A DNA stretch of 64,000 bases. Source: Leptospira fluminis (GTDB lineage Bacteria > Spirochaetota > Leptospiria > Leptospirales > Leptospiraceae). Below the pieces are notes generated by a model. It searched no databases. It saw nothing but the letters and a program-made list of their open reading frames with translations, and was not told the origin of the DNA. Shown one piece after another: positions 1 through 9,461 of this stretch. The translations under genes and the position numbers were made by a program. The stretch spans positions 62,001 to 126,000 of the forward strand of contig NZ_RQEV01000001.1 in assembly GCF_004771275.1 (NCBI RefSeq). Reading direction: 5' to 3'. Positions within the stretch are counted from its first letter, which is position 1, and each line of letters starts with the position of its first letter.

Positions 1-343
1 AAATCCGCAACGGTTCCGAAAGGCTTTTTTCCAAAGTCCAAGTCGGATTAAAACTCAGGACAGGGTCCTGAAAAACCGGCTGGATATCTCGCGGCGGAAA
101 AGTCGATTTCGGCCTGCCGAAAAACCGGATGCTACCGTCTAACTTCCAAGAGGAAGGAAAAGGAAGTCCGAGAATTCCTTTTAGGAACGTGGATTTTCCC
201 GAACCGGATCTACCGAGCAAAGCGTAAAACTCTCCCTTCGGAATTCTCAGGGACACATCCTGCACAAGAGTTTTTTCCGTAGTTTTAATCGAGAGTCCGA
301 ATGCCTCGAGTGCGGTTTCGGAAAACGAATCGGCCGCTTCCAT
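1..343 (-). CDS. ABC transporter ATP-binding protein, oligopeptide/nickel type (partial, N-terminal part)
   Basis: Translating the minus strand from an ATG at 343 gives an open frame that runs off the window start. It carries a Walker A motif (GRSGSGKS, about residues 46-53) and a Q-loop region reading QPVFQDPVLSFNPTWTLEKS, the form typical of DppD/DppF/OppF-type peptide importer ATPases. The protein would couple ATP hydrolysis to import at the inner membrane. Only about 114 residues are visible; Walker B, the signature motif and the C-terminus lie outside. It diverges from the HMG-CoA lyase gene with 53 bp between the start codons, so both promoters must lie in or near that gap. The substrate cannot be told. 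Confidence 0.85.
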   Translation of the reverse strand, partial: MEAADSFSETALEAFGLSIKTTEKTLVQDVSLRIPKGEFYALLGRSGSGKSTFLKGILGLPFPSSWKLDGSIRFFGRPKSTFPPRDIQPVFQDPVLSFNPTWTLEKSLSEPLRI

Positions 344-396
344 CGAATACCGGTTTAATGCTTGCCCGAAATTCTTACAACCAATCCCCTGAAGCA

Positions 397-1293
397 ATGT
401 CTCTCAAAATCACGGAAGTGGGTCCCAGGGACGGACTACAGAACGAGTCCAAAGAGATCTCTACCGAGGACAAACTCGCGTTCATCCGCAAATTACAATC
501 GGCAGGAATCTCGAATATAGAAGCCACCTCTTTCGTAAAAAAAGAGGCGATTCCCCAACTATCTGACGCCAAAGAACTCTCCGCATCCTTGCATTGGAAA
601 GAAGGAACGAATTTCAGCGCCTTGACTCCGAATTTGAAAGGATATCTGGCGGCAAAGGAAGCAGGCTTCCGGGAAGTCGCCGTATTCACCGCAGCGTCGG
701 AAAGTTTCACCAAACGGAACATCAATAGGACCGTCGCCGAATCCATTGAGGGATTTCGGGAAATCTTCCGAGAAGCGCACAAGGACGGAATTCGAGTCCG
801 GGGCTATGTTTCGACCGTAATCGATTGTCCGTACGAAGGGAAGATCCCTCCGGAAAAGGTCCTCGAAATCGCTAAGATTCTTTTGGACCAAGGAGCCTAC
901 GAGATTTCACTGGGAGAAACCATCGGGACCGCCGTTCCGACGGAAGTGGAAAGACTACTTGCAAAACTTCTAAAGGAAATTCCGTCCCAAAAATTAGCGG
1001 GGCATTTTCACGATACGTACGGAATGGCGATCGCGAACGTCGAAAAATCCTTCGAATTAGGGATTCGTTCCTTCGATTCCTCTGCCGGAGGGTTAGGAGG
1101 TTGCCCGTATGCAAAAGGCGCCTCCGGAAATCTTGCCACGGAGGACCTTCTCTATTTCTTTCAAAAATCCGGAATTCAAACCGGAATCGATCTATCGAAA
1201 CTGATCGAAGCCTCCTCGTTCATGGAAGCAGCCTTAGGCAGAAAGTTGGCTTCGCGTACTTATATCGCTTTGAAGGCAAAGGCCTCCTCCTGA
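397..1293 (+). CDS. mvaB: Hydroxymethylglutaryl-CoA lyase
   Basis: A 298-residue TIM-barrel lyase that would cleave HMG-CoA to acetyl-CoA and acetoacetate in leucine/ketone-body metabolism. The N-terminus EVGPRDGLQNE holds the catalytic Arg-Asp pair. GHFHDTYGMA supplies metal-binding histidines, and GLGGCPYAKGASGN matches the HMG-CoA lyase active-site Cys signature, which separates it from homocitrate or isopropylmalate synthases. The frame is open back to 301, but the family normally starts at MSLKITEVGPRDG, so ATG 397 is chosen; ATG 358 is possible. The stop is 3 bp before the next gene, so the two are probably co-transcribed. Confidence 0.88.
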   Translation: MSLKITEVGPRDGLQNESKEISTEDKLAFIRKLQSAGISNIEATSFVKKEAIPQLSDAKELSASLHWKEGTNFSALTPNLKGYLAAKEAGFREVAVFTAASESFTKRNINRTVAESIEGFREIFREAHKDGIRVRGYVSTVIDCPYEGKIPPEKVLEIAKILLDQGAYEISLGETIGTAVPTEVERLLAKLLKEIPSQKLAGHFHDTYGMAIANVEKSFELGIRSFDSSAGGLGGCPYAKGASGNLATEDLLYFFQKSGIQTGIDLSKLIEASSFMEAALGRKLASRTYIALKAKASS

Positions 1294-1296
1294 TCT

Positions 1297-2172
1297 ATGC
1301 GGGAAGAGGATCGCATACGGAAAAAATTCCAAAAGCTGTACGAAAGGTACAACCGACCCGAATTTCTGGATTCGGATCCTTTATTTCTCTGTTACCTCTA
1401 TACTTCCGACGAGGATAGGGAATTCGTAGGATTGTTATCCTCTCTCTTTGCCTACGGAAACGTCGCCTCCATCCGAGGTTTTCTTTCCCGCCTCCTCTCT
1501 CCTATGGGAAAAAATCCGAAAGCCTTTCTTCTTTCCGAAGGAACAAGGGTGTGGAAAGGGAAACTAGGTCCCTATCGATTCCAAACGGAAGAGGACACAC
1601 TCCTATTTTTGGAAGCATTGCGAAAAGCTTACGGAGAAACCCGCAGCCAAGGCTCCGATTATTTGGAACCTTGGTTCAGACCCTTGGAAGGAGACAAGGA
1701 CGGATTGGAAAAGAGAATAGCGGGATTCCAAACGAGATTGCGGAATACTCTGTCCTCGTTATCCAAGAATCGTTTCAGCTACGGATTGAATTTTCTCGTA
1801 GGAAGCGGTGGAGAAAATTCCGCCTACAAAAGATATTGCATGTTCTTACGCTGGATGGTACGCAAGGAATCCCCCGACTTGGGGCTTTATAAAGAGATTG
1901 AACCTTCCGAATTGCTATTTCCCTTGGATACGCATATCAATCGTTTAGGCGAAATCCTTAACGCAAGTTCGAGAAAGACTCCGGATCTTAAGAAAGCGAA
2001 GGAAATCACGGATTTCTTTCGCCGGATATTTCCAGAAGATCCTTTGCGTATGGATTTTTCCCTCTCCCGGTTAGGTATCCTCAAAAAATGCAGGATGCGT
2101 TACGAAAAGGAGCTGTGCGAAACATGCGAACTGAATCCTATCTGCAAAGTCTATGGGGAGAAAAAGGCCTAA
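1297..2172 (+). CDS. TIGR02757 (DUF2400) family protein
   Basis: A 291-residue protein that I place in the TIGR02757/DUF2400 family from its overall sequence, including the C-terminal LDTHINRLGEIL segment; the family has no established function. The last 30 residues hold four cysteines, C265-x8-C274-x2-C277-x5-C283. This closely resembles the C-x6-C-x2-C-x5-C iron-sulfur loop of endonuclease III. DTHINRL together with this loop suggests a relationship to the HhH-GPD DNA glycosylase fold, but that is inference. It starts 3 bp after the HMG-CoA lyase stop and probably shares its transcript, with its ribosome binding site inside the upstream gene. Confidence 0.75.
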   Translation: MREEDRIRKKFQKLYERYNRPEFLDSDPLFLCYLYTSDEDREFVGLLSSLFAYGNVASIRGFLSRLLSPMGKNPKAFLLSEGTRVWKGKLGPYRFQTEEDTLLFLEALRKAYGETRSQGSDYLEPWFRPLEGDKDGLEKRIAGFQTRLRNTLSSLSKNRFSYGLNFLVGSGGENSAYKRYCMFLRWMVRKESPDLGLYKEIEPSELLFPLDTHINRLGEILNASSRKTPDLKKAKEITDFFRRIFPEDPLRMDFSLSRLGILKKCRMRYEKELCETCELNPICKVYGEKKA

Positions 2173-2183
2173 AGGAGTCGACC

Positions 2184-2558
2184 TCAGATCGGTTCCTTTT
2201 TTAATTTACAGCCCCCCGCTACGATGACTAAACCGCTTAAATTAGTGGTTGTCGTAGCGGCATAAAGCATAAGATTGTTGGTGCAATCATCCACGGATTT
2301 GCTCTCGAACTTCGTCTTCAAATCCCCAGGATTCACCCCCAGTGTTTGCTGTACCGCGGTTAAGACGCTAAACGAAGAAGACTGCAAGTTAGAAGCATTC
2401 GGATTCGCAGCTAGGCCGACTAAAACTGCCATATCGACTTTCATTGCTGCATCGCTTGATGTGACCGAGGGCCCCAAAACGTTCGTTCCTTGAATACATC
2501 CGTAAAGATGGAAAAAAAATAAGACCGTAAGAATGATAAAATTGTTAATTACTTTCAT
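2184..2558 (-). CDS. Small putative lipoprotein
   Basis: A 124-residue protein with a Lys-containing N-terminus, a hydrophobic stretch (residues about 5-18) and a spirochaete-like lipobox ending LYGC at Cys21, so it is predicted to be exported and lipidated. The mature part is Ser/Thr/Ala-rich, with two further cysteines (DDC and GGC) that could form a disulfide. It resembles the small lipoproteins that Leptospira carry in multiple copies, but I cannot assign a function. It converges with the TIGR02757 gene (11 bp between stops) and has its own AT-rich upstream region. Confidence 0.7.
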   Translation of the reverse strand: MKVINNFIILTVLFFFHLYGCIQGTNVLGPSVTSSDAAMKVDMAVLVGLAANPNASNLQSSSFSVLTAVQQTLGVNPGDLKTKFESKSVDDCTNNLMLYAATTTTNLSGLVIVAGGCKLKKEPI

Positions 2559-2619
2559 GGGACCTCACACAGTGTTTTTAATAGATTCTCAAAATGGGAA
2601 CACCATTTTTTATTAAAAA

Positions 2620-2642
2620 ATTATATATTTAAAAAATGTCAA
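2620..2642 (-). promoter_or_regulatory. AT-rich candidate promoter region of the small lipoprotein gene
   Basis: Reading the minus strand, a perfect TTGACA (2637-2642) and a perfect TATAAT (2620-2625) lie about 60-80 bp upstream of the lipoprotein ATG. They are only 11 bp apart, so they cannot be one standard sigma70 promoter. The TATAAT may pair with a weaker -35 further up, or the TTGACA with one of the T/A-rich hexamers further down. The whole 2575-2720 stretch is strikingly AT-rich compared with the genes around it. Confidence 0.35.
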
Positions 2643-2750
2643 TTTATTTAATATATATGTGAGGAATCGTTCCGGTCAAACTGATCAGAATATTAGAATA
2701 GTATAAAATTATAAGTGAACGTTTATATGAGAAGGGGAAAAGGGAGGAAT

Positions 2751-2825
<75 letters not shown>

Positions 2826-2846
2826 GTTTTCTTTTCTCGCTGGTCC

Positions 2847-2919
2847 TGAGTCGTCTGGGATTCGAACCCAGGACCACCTCATTAAAAGTGAGGTGCTCTA
2901 CCAGCTGAGCTAACGACTC
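2847..2919 (-). tRNA. tRNA-Lys (UUU), CCA not encoded
   Basis: The minus strand begins GAGTCGTTAGCTCAGCTGG. The acceptor GAGTCGT/ACGACTC is perfect. The anticodon stem CCTCA/TGAGG closes loop CTTTTAA, giving anticodon TTT, and the T-loop is TTCGAAT. After discriminator A the genome reads GGA, so CCA must be added enzymatically. It is first in a tRNA-Lys/tRNA-Glu pair located just downstream of purA. Confidence 0.95.
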
Positions 2920-2934
2920 GGTCCGTTACGGAAC

Positions 2935-2962
2935 ACGATATTTTTCGGACCTCGGCCGTCAA
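2935..2962 (-). promoter_or_regulatory. Candidate promoter for the tRNA-Lys/tRNA-Glu pair
   Basis: On the minus strand TTGACG (2957-2962) is followed after 16 bp by TATCGT (2935-2940). This sits about 16 bp ahead of the first base of tRNA-Lys and 24 bp beyond the purA stop codon. Hexamers and spacing fit a sigma70-type promoter. Read-through from purA remains possible. Confidence 0.45.
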
Positions 2963-2985
2963 TTGATTTCCGAATAAAAAACGTC

Positions 2986-4272
<1,287 letters not shown>

Positions 4273-4321
4273 TTATTTTGCGTTGGCTTTAAAGAGAACA
4301 TTTTCGATTTTAGCGCTGTCA

Positions 4322-5314
4322 TTAGACGCTTTCCAGTCCGTTTACGTCGATCGCATATCCGCACGCGTCCTTCTGGATTCCGGAAAACAATTCGTAGAGA
4401 CGGTCGTACGAGCCGCCGGTAACCACGGGTCCGGATATACCCGACAGATATCCCTGAAATACGAAACCCGTATAATATTCTAGGTCGGGGATGAGGGTAA
4501 AATCCAAACAATACTGCACGTTTTTATAACTCTTTGCGGAAGAAAGAATTTCCTTGGTTTCCGACAAAACTTTGCGGAATTCCTGCGGCAGGTTCGAACC
4601 GGAAATAGAACGGACCGGATCCTCGATCGTCCTGGAAAATCCCAGACACAAGGATTCCAAAATCGGCACGATTTCCTTGCCCCGGCCCGAACCCAAAAAG
4701 GAACGGATTTCTGGAAGATTCTTTTTGTACAATAGAAAGGAAAGCTGTCTTTGCGCCGAGACGGAAAGACCTACGGAATCCACCAAGGAACGGAAAAGAT
4801 TCACGTTTCCTAAAACGAGAGTCAACGGCGAGGAAAGGGACAATTCCTCGAAAAGAAAACCGACCTCGTCCAAAATCCGAAGGATGGCGGAAGGACCGGA
4901 GCCTCCTAAATTTTCAGCTCCGATCTGGAGAACTTCCTTTCTGGTACCGCTCCCCCTCCCGTAATCCCGGAATATTTTTCCCTGATAAAAGATCCGTTGG
5001 TTTTCTTTGTGGTGCGAAAAACCCGCCATTCCTTTGACGGCCTGCACCGTAAGGTCCATGCTCGGAGAGATTTCCCTGCCTCCGGAATCGCGAAATCTGT
5101 ACAATGCGCTGGAATCTTCCTCGGAAACGGTAAGTAAAAACGAAGAAGAATAATCGAAAGAAGGAAGAAATACTTCAGAATATCCGAAAGCTCTCAGTCT
5201 TTCGCAAATCCTGTTCAGTAAATCCCTACGTTCCAAACTTTCGTCCGGGCCGAGAAAATGAAACCCGTCCGGGATCCATTTCTTTTCGCTAAACTCGGGA
5301 GGATTATGTGTCAT
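4322..5314 (-). CDS. hisZ: ATP phosphoribosyltransferase regulatory subunit (HisRS-like)
   Basis: A 330-residue class II aminoacyl-tRNA synthetase catalytic-domain paralogue without the C-terminal anticodon-binding domain of HisRS. This fits HisZ, the partner that activates short-form HisG in the first step of histidine synthesis. Visible features are SMDLTVQAVKGMAG, RIFYQGKIFRDYGRGSG, and YYTGFVFQGY with GGSYDRL near the C-terminus. The frame is open to 5473, but the family-like N-terminus begins MTHNPPEFSEKKWIPDGFHFLGPDE, so ATG 5314 is chosen. It is followed by purA, probably in one operon. Confidence 0.85.
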   Translation of the reverse strand: MTHNPPEFSEKKWIPDGFHFLGPDESLERRDLLNRICERLRAFGYSEVFLPSFDYSSSFLLTVSEEDSSALYRFRDSGGREISPSMDLTVQAVKGMAGFSHHKENQRIFYQGKIFRDYGRGSGTRKEVLQIGAENLGGSGPSAILRILDEVGFLFEELSLSSPLTLVLGNVNLFRSLVDSVGLSVSAQRQLSFLLYKKNLPEIRSFLGSGRGKEIVPILESLCLGFSRTIEDPVRSISGSNLPQEFRKVLSETKEILSSAKSYKNVQYCLDFTLIPDLEYYTGFVFQGYLSGISGPVVTGGSYDRLYELFSGIQKDACGYAIDVNGLESV

Positions 5315-5533
5315 CGGATTTTGCGGAGCCCCAAAATACAGTTCGAAATGGCTAAGGTAGAATTCAAATCGTTTTTCCCAAAAAAATAGAATGACAATCC
5401 GTGTTCCGGAAGTAGAAAGTATTCTCCGGAAAATTCGGTATACCGCCCTGCGATCCGTACAGAAGGGATTCACTCCGGAAAAATCCGATCCGAACCTCGA
5501 TCAACCGCAAATTCAAAATAAAGGATTCGTATT

Positions 5534-7546
5534 ATGGCCGAAAAAGAACAATCCGTAGGAAGATGGCAAAAGGAATTCTTCGAAAATATTCATCTATTCA
5601 AGCGTTCCGGGATGACCGAGGAGGAAGCCAAAAAAATCCTCCAGAAATTTTTATACCTTTCCTCCGTAACGCCTATGCCTCCTGCTATGGACGTCTTCAA
5701 AGATCCGAACTCCCTGGAACAGGTGGGAGTGTACACGGCACCCGAGGAAAAAGCTCGGAATTTCATGATCGAATTCCTTTCGCCCATCATGAAATTCTTT
5801 ACCGTGGAAGGGATCGAAAATCTCGCCGTCCTAAAACCCTTGATCGGAAAATACCCTCTTACTTTGATTTCCAATCATCTTAGTCACTTGGATGCTCCTG
5901 CGATCTTTCAGCTTCTTTACCACGCTTCTCCGGAAGGCCGCTCCGTAGCGGAACAACTCGTATTCATTGCAGGGCGCCTAGCCTACGAACCGGATTTTAC
6001 CAGACTCGGATTGTACATGTTCGGGACGCTTCTCGTTTGTTCCAAACGGGACATGGCCGACAACCCCAGCTTATCCGATCTGATGACCAAGATTAACATG
6101 CGCGCCTTTCGCCATTCCCAAAAACTGCAAAGCGAGGGAAAGATCGTAGCCATTTTTCCGGAGGGAACCAGATCTAGGGACGGCCGACTGATGCCTTTTG
6201 TGGACACGGTATACCACTATGTTGCGAACAAAGTGGTTCTCCCCATTTCCTTGGAAAAAACGGACAAAATCCTACCTACCACCAGTTTACTCTTCAACCA
6301 GGTAGCGGGAAAGCTAGTCATCGGAAAACCCGTTTTGGTCGGGGAACTTTCCCGAAAACAAATGGAATCCTTTCCGAAACACATAGAACATCTTCCCTTT
6401 CCCGAACACGGAGACAAAAAACAGTTTCTGATCGATAATCTGGCTCTTCTTGTCGGACAGAACCTGAATAAGCACCAACACGGAATTTATCGTAATTTGT
6501 ACAGTGCGGATGCAAGGGACCAAAACAAACTGATACGAATTCCCAAGGAACCGAAAGAAAAAATCGTAATCATCGGGAATAGCAGCATGGGGATAGCGAT
6601 TGCTACGATCCTCGCAAACAAGGATGTGTTGGTGCAGGTGTATCACCCGGACGCTTCTTATACCCTTCAGTCCAACGAGGAAAGAAGGGATCTCAAAAAC
6701 TACTCCTTGTACAAACTTCCCCCAAACCTTACTTTTACTTCCGACCCGGAGGCGTTGAAAGACGCGACCCTATTCATCCAGGGAACGAATCCGTGGGAAA
6801 TCCATACCGTTTATCCGGAATTGCAGACCCATTTGATGAAAAATAAGGCTCCTTTCTTTAACGTGGTCAAAGGTTTTACCAGCTCGGGATTGATTCTCGA
6901 CGACCTACAGCAGGCTCTGGGAATCGAAGACGATCGTATCGGGGTCATCTCGGGAGCTTCCTATCCGGACCAAATCATGGAGAGGAAAATTTCCGGATTC
7001 GAAATCGCGGCCGCAAACGAAAGTCTGATTCCGAGAGTCCAAAAACTTTTGACCACCGGTTATATCTTTCCAAGGCCGGCGATCGTTCCTACGGATTACA
7101 AAGGAGTCCAACTAGGCGGCGCCCTAAAAACGATTTACGCTCTCGTAATGGGGATCGTGGAAGGTTACTTCAACCAAACCCTGGGCGGAAACGTGGACAA
7201 TTCCCTCTTTCACCTTTCCAATCGGTTCTTTAACGAGATGGTGAAGGTAGGCGTTCAGATGGGTGGAAGACCGGAAACCTTTCAAGGACTTTCTGGATTG
7301 ACCGACTTTATGCTTTCCTGTTTCGGAACGGATGCAAAGGACAGAAAAACGGGTTACGATATCGCGAACGGGCGTCCTTCGGAGAAGATGTCCAACGGTT
7401 TCTACGGATTGAAAGTGATGCCGAACCTGATGAAAATCGATCCGGAAGAAGTTCCGATCATGTACGCCGCTTATGAGGCGGTGATCAACAAAAAAGACGT
7501 ACGCAAAGTCGCGGAAATGATGGAAAACCGACTGTCCAGAGTATAA
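5534..7546 (+). CDS. Fused lysophosphatidate/G3P acyltransferase (PlsC-like) and glycerol-3-phosphate dehydrogenase (GpsA-like)
   Basis: A 670-residue protein with two enzyme modules. Residues about 85-310 are an acyltransferase domain (PF01553 type) with NHLSHLD at 114-120 (the HX4D catalytic motif) and FPEGTRS at 208-214. Residues about 343-670 match NAD(P)-dependent glycerol-3-phosphate dehydrogenase: a Rossmann start IIGNSSMGIAIA (canonical GAGSWG changed to GNSSMG), GGALK with the catalytic Lys at 532, and the substrate region GGRPETFQGLSGLTD. A single polypeptide could make glycerol-3-phosphate from DHAP and acylate it toward phosphatidic acid. Whether the acceptor is G3P or lysophosphatidate cannot be told. 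ATG 5534 follows AAAGGA. It diverges from hisZ across 219 bp in which I see nothing else. Confidence 0.85.
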   Translation: MAEKEQSVGRWQKEFFENIHLFKRSGMTEEEAKKILQKFLYLSSVTPMPPAMDVFKDPNSLEQVGVYTAPEEKARNFMIEFLSPIMKFFTVEGIENLAVLKPLIGKYPLTLISNHLSHLDAPAIFQLLYHASPEGRSVAEQLVFIAGRLAYEPDFTRLGLYMFGTLLVCSKRDMADNPSLSDLMTKINMRAFRHSQKLQSEGKIVAIFPEGTRSRDGRLMPFVDTVYHYVANKVVLPISLEKTDKILPTTSLLFNQVAGKLVIGKPVLVGELSRKQMESFPKHIEHLPFPEHGDKKQFLIDNLALLVGQNLNKHQHGIYRNLYSADARDQNKLIRIPKEPKEKIVIIGNSSMGIAIATILANKDVLVQVYHPDASYTLQSNEERRDLKNYSLYKLPPNLTFTSDPEALKDATLFIQGTNPWEIHTVYPELQTHLMKNKAPFFNVVKGFTSSGLILDDLQQALGIEDDRIGVISGASYPDQIMERKISGFEIAAANESLIPRVQKLLTTGYIFPRPAIVPTDYKGVQLGGALKTIYALVMGIVEGYFNQTLGGNVDNSLFHLSNRFFNEMVKVGVQMGGRPETFQGLSGLTDFMLSCFGTDAKDRKTGYDIANGRPSEKMSNGFYGLKVMPNLMKIDPEEVPIMYAAYEAVINKKDVRKVAEMMENRLSRV

Positions 7547-7559
7547 AGAAAAGAAGAGG

Positions 7560-8249
7560 TCATTCCTCCGAGGCTTGCCTTCCTTTGACAAACAAATGAA
7601 TCAGGTTTTCGGTCAAAGTCTCGATTTCTTCCGCTTTTTCCGTCAGGATCCGCTTGGTTTTTGCGAGGGCGATCTCTATATCCTCTTTCGGCACACCGAA
7701 CGTTGTTAGCCCTAAATACAGCGCAGTGTTCATCAATCGATTTGCGTCTATGGTTCCGATGTAGAGGGTTTCTTCCAATAAAGCCTGGAACACTCCCCGA
7801 AAAGCGTGAGTGCGGATCAGATATTCCTCGTGATCGAATGCAGGATTGTATTTACCGAAGAGCATTGCATTCCGCGCCGCTCCCCTCTGGCCGATCATCT
7901 CAAGAACCCCTTGGGTCCGGTAAGCCGCAAGATACGTTTCCGCAATGGACTTTTTCTTTTGGATCAAATGCAATTGCAAACCTACTTCTAGGGCAAAGAG
8001 TACGGCGGAATCCGGTTCCTCTGCAAGACGCTCCGCAGCCTCGGCCGCTTCCGTAAAAACCTCGCTCGCGATCGCAAATAGTATCTCTTCCTTATTTTTA
8101 AAAAAGTGATAAAGACTACCTGTCGTAATTCCGGCTTCGTCTATGATTCTTCTGATAGTCGCCTTTTCATAACCTTCATTAACGAACAGTCTGCGAGAGA
8201 CTTCTAATATTTTAGCTCTGACTTTATTGGATTGTTCTTCTCTTTTCAT
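7560..8249 (-). CDS. TetR/AcrR family transcriptional regulator
   Basis: A 229-residue regulator. The N-terminal helix-turn-helix is clear: ILEVSRRLFVNEGYEKATIRRIIDEAG followed by GSLYHFFKNKEEIL (residues about 13-60), the classic TetR recognition helix pattern. The remaining helices would form the ligand-binding and dimer domain; no ligand can be inferred. It converges with the acyltransferase/dehydrogenase gene (13 bp between stops). The 320-bp upstream region contains two inverted repeats that could be its operators. Confidence 0.88.
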   Translation of the reverse strand: MKREEQSNKVRAKILEVSRRLFVNEGYEKATIRRIIDEAGITTGSLYHFFKNKEEILFAIASEVFTEAAEAAERLAEEPDSAVLFALEVGLQLHLIQKKKSIAETYLAAYRTQGVLEMIGQRGAARNAMLFGKYNPAFDHEEYLIRTHAFRGVFQALLEETLYIGTIDANRLMNTALYLGLTTFGVPKEDIEIALAKTKRILTEKAEEIETLTENLIHLFVKGRQASEE

Positions 8250-8324
8250 GCGATCGGAAGTGACTCTTCCTACGATTTAGTTTCCACCGCTTTAGAGTTC
8301 AAATCTTTTTAATAGAATTTCATT

Positions 8325-8337
8325 GAACGCTCTGTTC
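8325..8337. promoter_or_regulatory. Inverted repeat GAAC-N5-GTTC, possible TetR operator
   Basis: GAAC GCTCT GTTC is centred about 80 bp upstream of the TetR-family start codon, in the position expected for autoregulation. Assignment is inference from position and symmetry only. Confidence 0.25.
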
Positions 8338-8409
8338 GAAATCTATCCGTTGAGGAACAGAAATTGCTGTCATAGTTTAACACGAATTTTTCGCAGAATG
8401 TTCACATTC

Positions 8410-8427
8410 AAAAGAGCATGCTCTTTT
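8410..8427. repeat. Perfect 18-bp palindrome, AAAAGAGCATGCTCTTTT
   Basis: The sequence is its own exact reverse complement. It lies about 160 bp upstream of the TetR-family gene at 7560-8249. It could be a dimeric regulator site, for this TetR or another factor, or a dispersed palindromic repeat. No T-tract follows, so it is not terminator-like. Confidence 0.45.
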
Positions 8428-8569
8428 AAAGAAAATGAATGATTATTCTGTCTCGGAATTGTTTTATCCCTAACTATGATTAGTCGAAGCCGAAGACGCC
8501 CGCTTTATATCGTATACTACAAAGGCGAGCGACGTTTCCGATGGAAATATGAACATGATCTAGGTTTGA

Positions 8570-9361
8570 TTAAGCGCCGAGGGAAGTCACCCAAGTGAGA
8601 ATTCGATCCGCAGGTTTTTTCCAATCCGCTTCGAGCATCATATCATGGCCCATACCGGGAAAAATCTCAGCTTCAGTCCCGTACGCTTTAGCTGTCGCCC
8701 GGACTTGTTCTACGGAAAAGATGGAATCTTTTTCCGCTCCGAGTACCAGAACCGAAGTTTTCACCTTTTTCGGTTTCGGTAACTCGAAAACCATCATATC
8801 CAAATAGCCGAGAAACGATTCCTCCTGCATATTCTGGAAGTATTTCTGTAACGCGTTATTCTGGATCGGTTCCGAAAAGAACGCTTCTTTGCATAAGGAA
8901 GGAGTGGAAATCACATTATAAAGACTCCAAGAAAGCGTCGTCTTTAAGAATACGAACGGATGCCTCCGAGCGACCCGTAAAGTAGTGGCTAAGACACCGG
9001 AGGGAGGAACGGACGCCATCAATACGGCGCCTTTTACGTTCTTCTTCTCTAAATATTTCTGTACGACCAACCCCCCCATAGAATGGCCGATTAAAATCGG
9101 AGGAACGGAAAACGCTTGGATCACTTCCGTCAAATCGGACACGTAATCCGAAATGCGATGGAACCGAATGCCCTTTTTGCCTTCGCTTTGCCCGTGTCCA
9201 CGAAGATCCAAGGCATGCACTTCGAAACCCTTAGAAGCGAAATACGGCAGAAAAAATTCATCCCAACACCAGGCTCCGTGCCAAGCGCCATGGACGAACA
9301 AAAGAGGGGTCTTATGCTTGGATTTTTTAGTGGGACGTCGAACAATCGTGTGAATCTTCAT
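8570..9361 (-). CDS. Alpha/beta fold hydrolase
   Basis: A 263-residue serine hydrolase. LLFVHGAWHGAWCWDEF is the oxyanion-hole region, GHSMGG is the nucleophile elbow, VLVLGAEKDSIF carries the likely acid, and GMGHDMMLE the catalytic His. No signal peptide is seen, so it is probably cytosolic. Closest in style to lysophospholipase/esterase-type hydrolases, but the substrate is unknown. The frame is open to 9421; ATG 9361 is preferred because AGAGG lies just upstream and the fold starts there. The FGGY kinase stop is 100 bp upstream on the same strand, so co-transcription with it is possible. Confidence 0.82.
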   Translation of the reverse strand: MKIHTIVRRPTKKSKHKTPLLFVHGAWHGAWCWDEFFLPYFASKGFEVHALDLRGHGQSEGKKGIRFHRISDYVSDLTEVIQAFSVPPILIGHSMGGLVVQKYLEKKNVKGAVLMASVPPSGVLATTLRVARRHPFVFLKTTLSWSLYNVISTPSLCKEAFFSEPIQNNALQKYFQNMQEESFLGYLDMMVFELPKPKKVKTSVLVLGAEKDSIFSVEQVRATAKAYGTEAEIFPGMGHDMMLEADWKKPADRILTWVTSLGA

Positions 9362-9461
9362 AAGACCTCTTTGGGGTTTGATTTGAGGTAGAAGAATCGC
9401 ATATCGCCTCGTACAAGTCAATCCAAGCGCAAAACGGGGATTTGTCGAAGTATCCTTTCTT

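Larger units (their letters stand above)
8250..8569. other. 320-bp non-coding region upstream of the TetR gene
   Basis: No convincing gene is seen. It holds two inverted repeats, GAAC-5-GTTC at 8325-8337 and a perfect 18-bp palindrome at 8410-8427. A short Arg-rich plus-strand open frame starts at 8477, but it overlaps the hydrolase 3' end and was rejected. Confidence 0.6.

Noticed and set aside
5315..5473. 53-codon N-terminal extension of HisZ
   Set aside because: The extension has no similarity to the family, while MTHNPPEFSEKKWIPDGFHF gives a normal HisZ N-terminus.
8477..8599. Plus-strand open frame of 40 codons, rich in Arg, starting MISRSRRRPLYIVYYKGERR
   Set aside because: It overlaps the 3' end of the alpha/beta hydrolase on the other strand, has no ribosome binding site and no recognised family.
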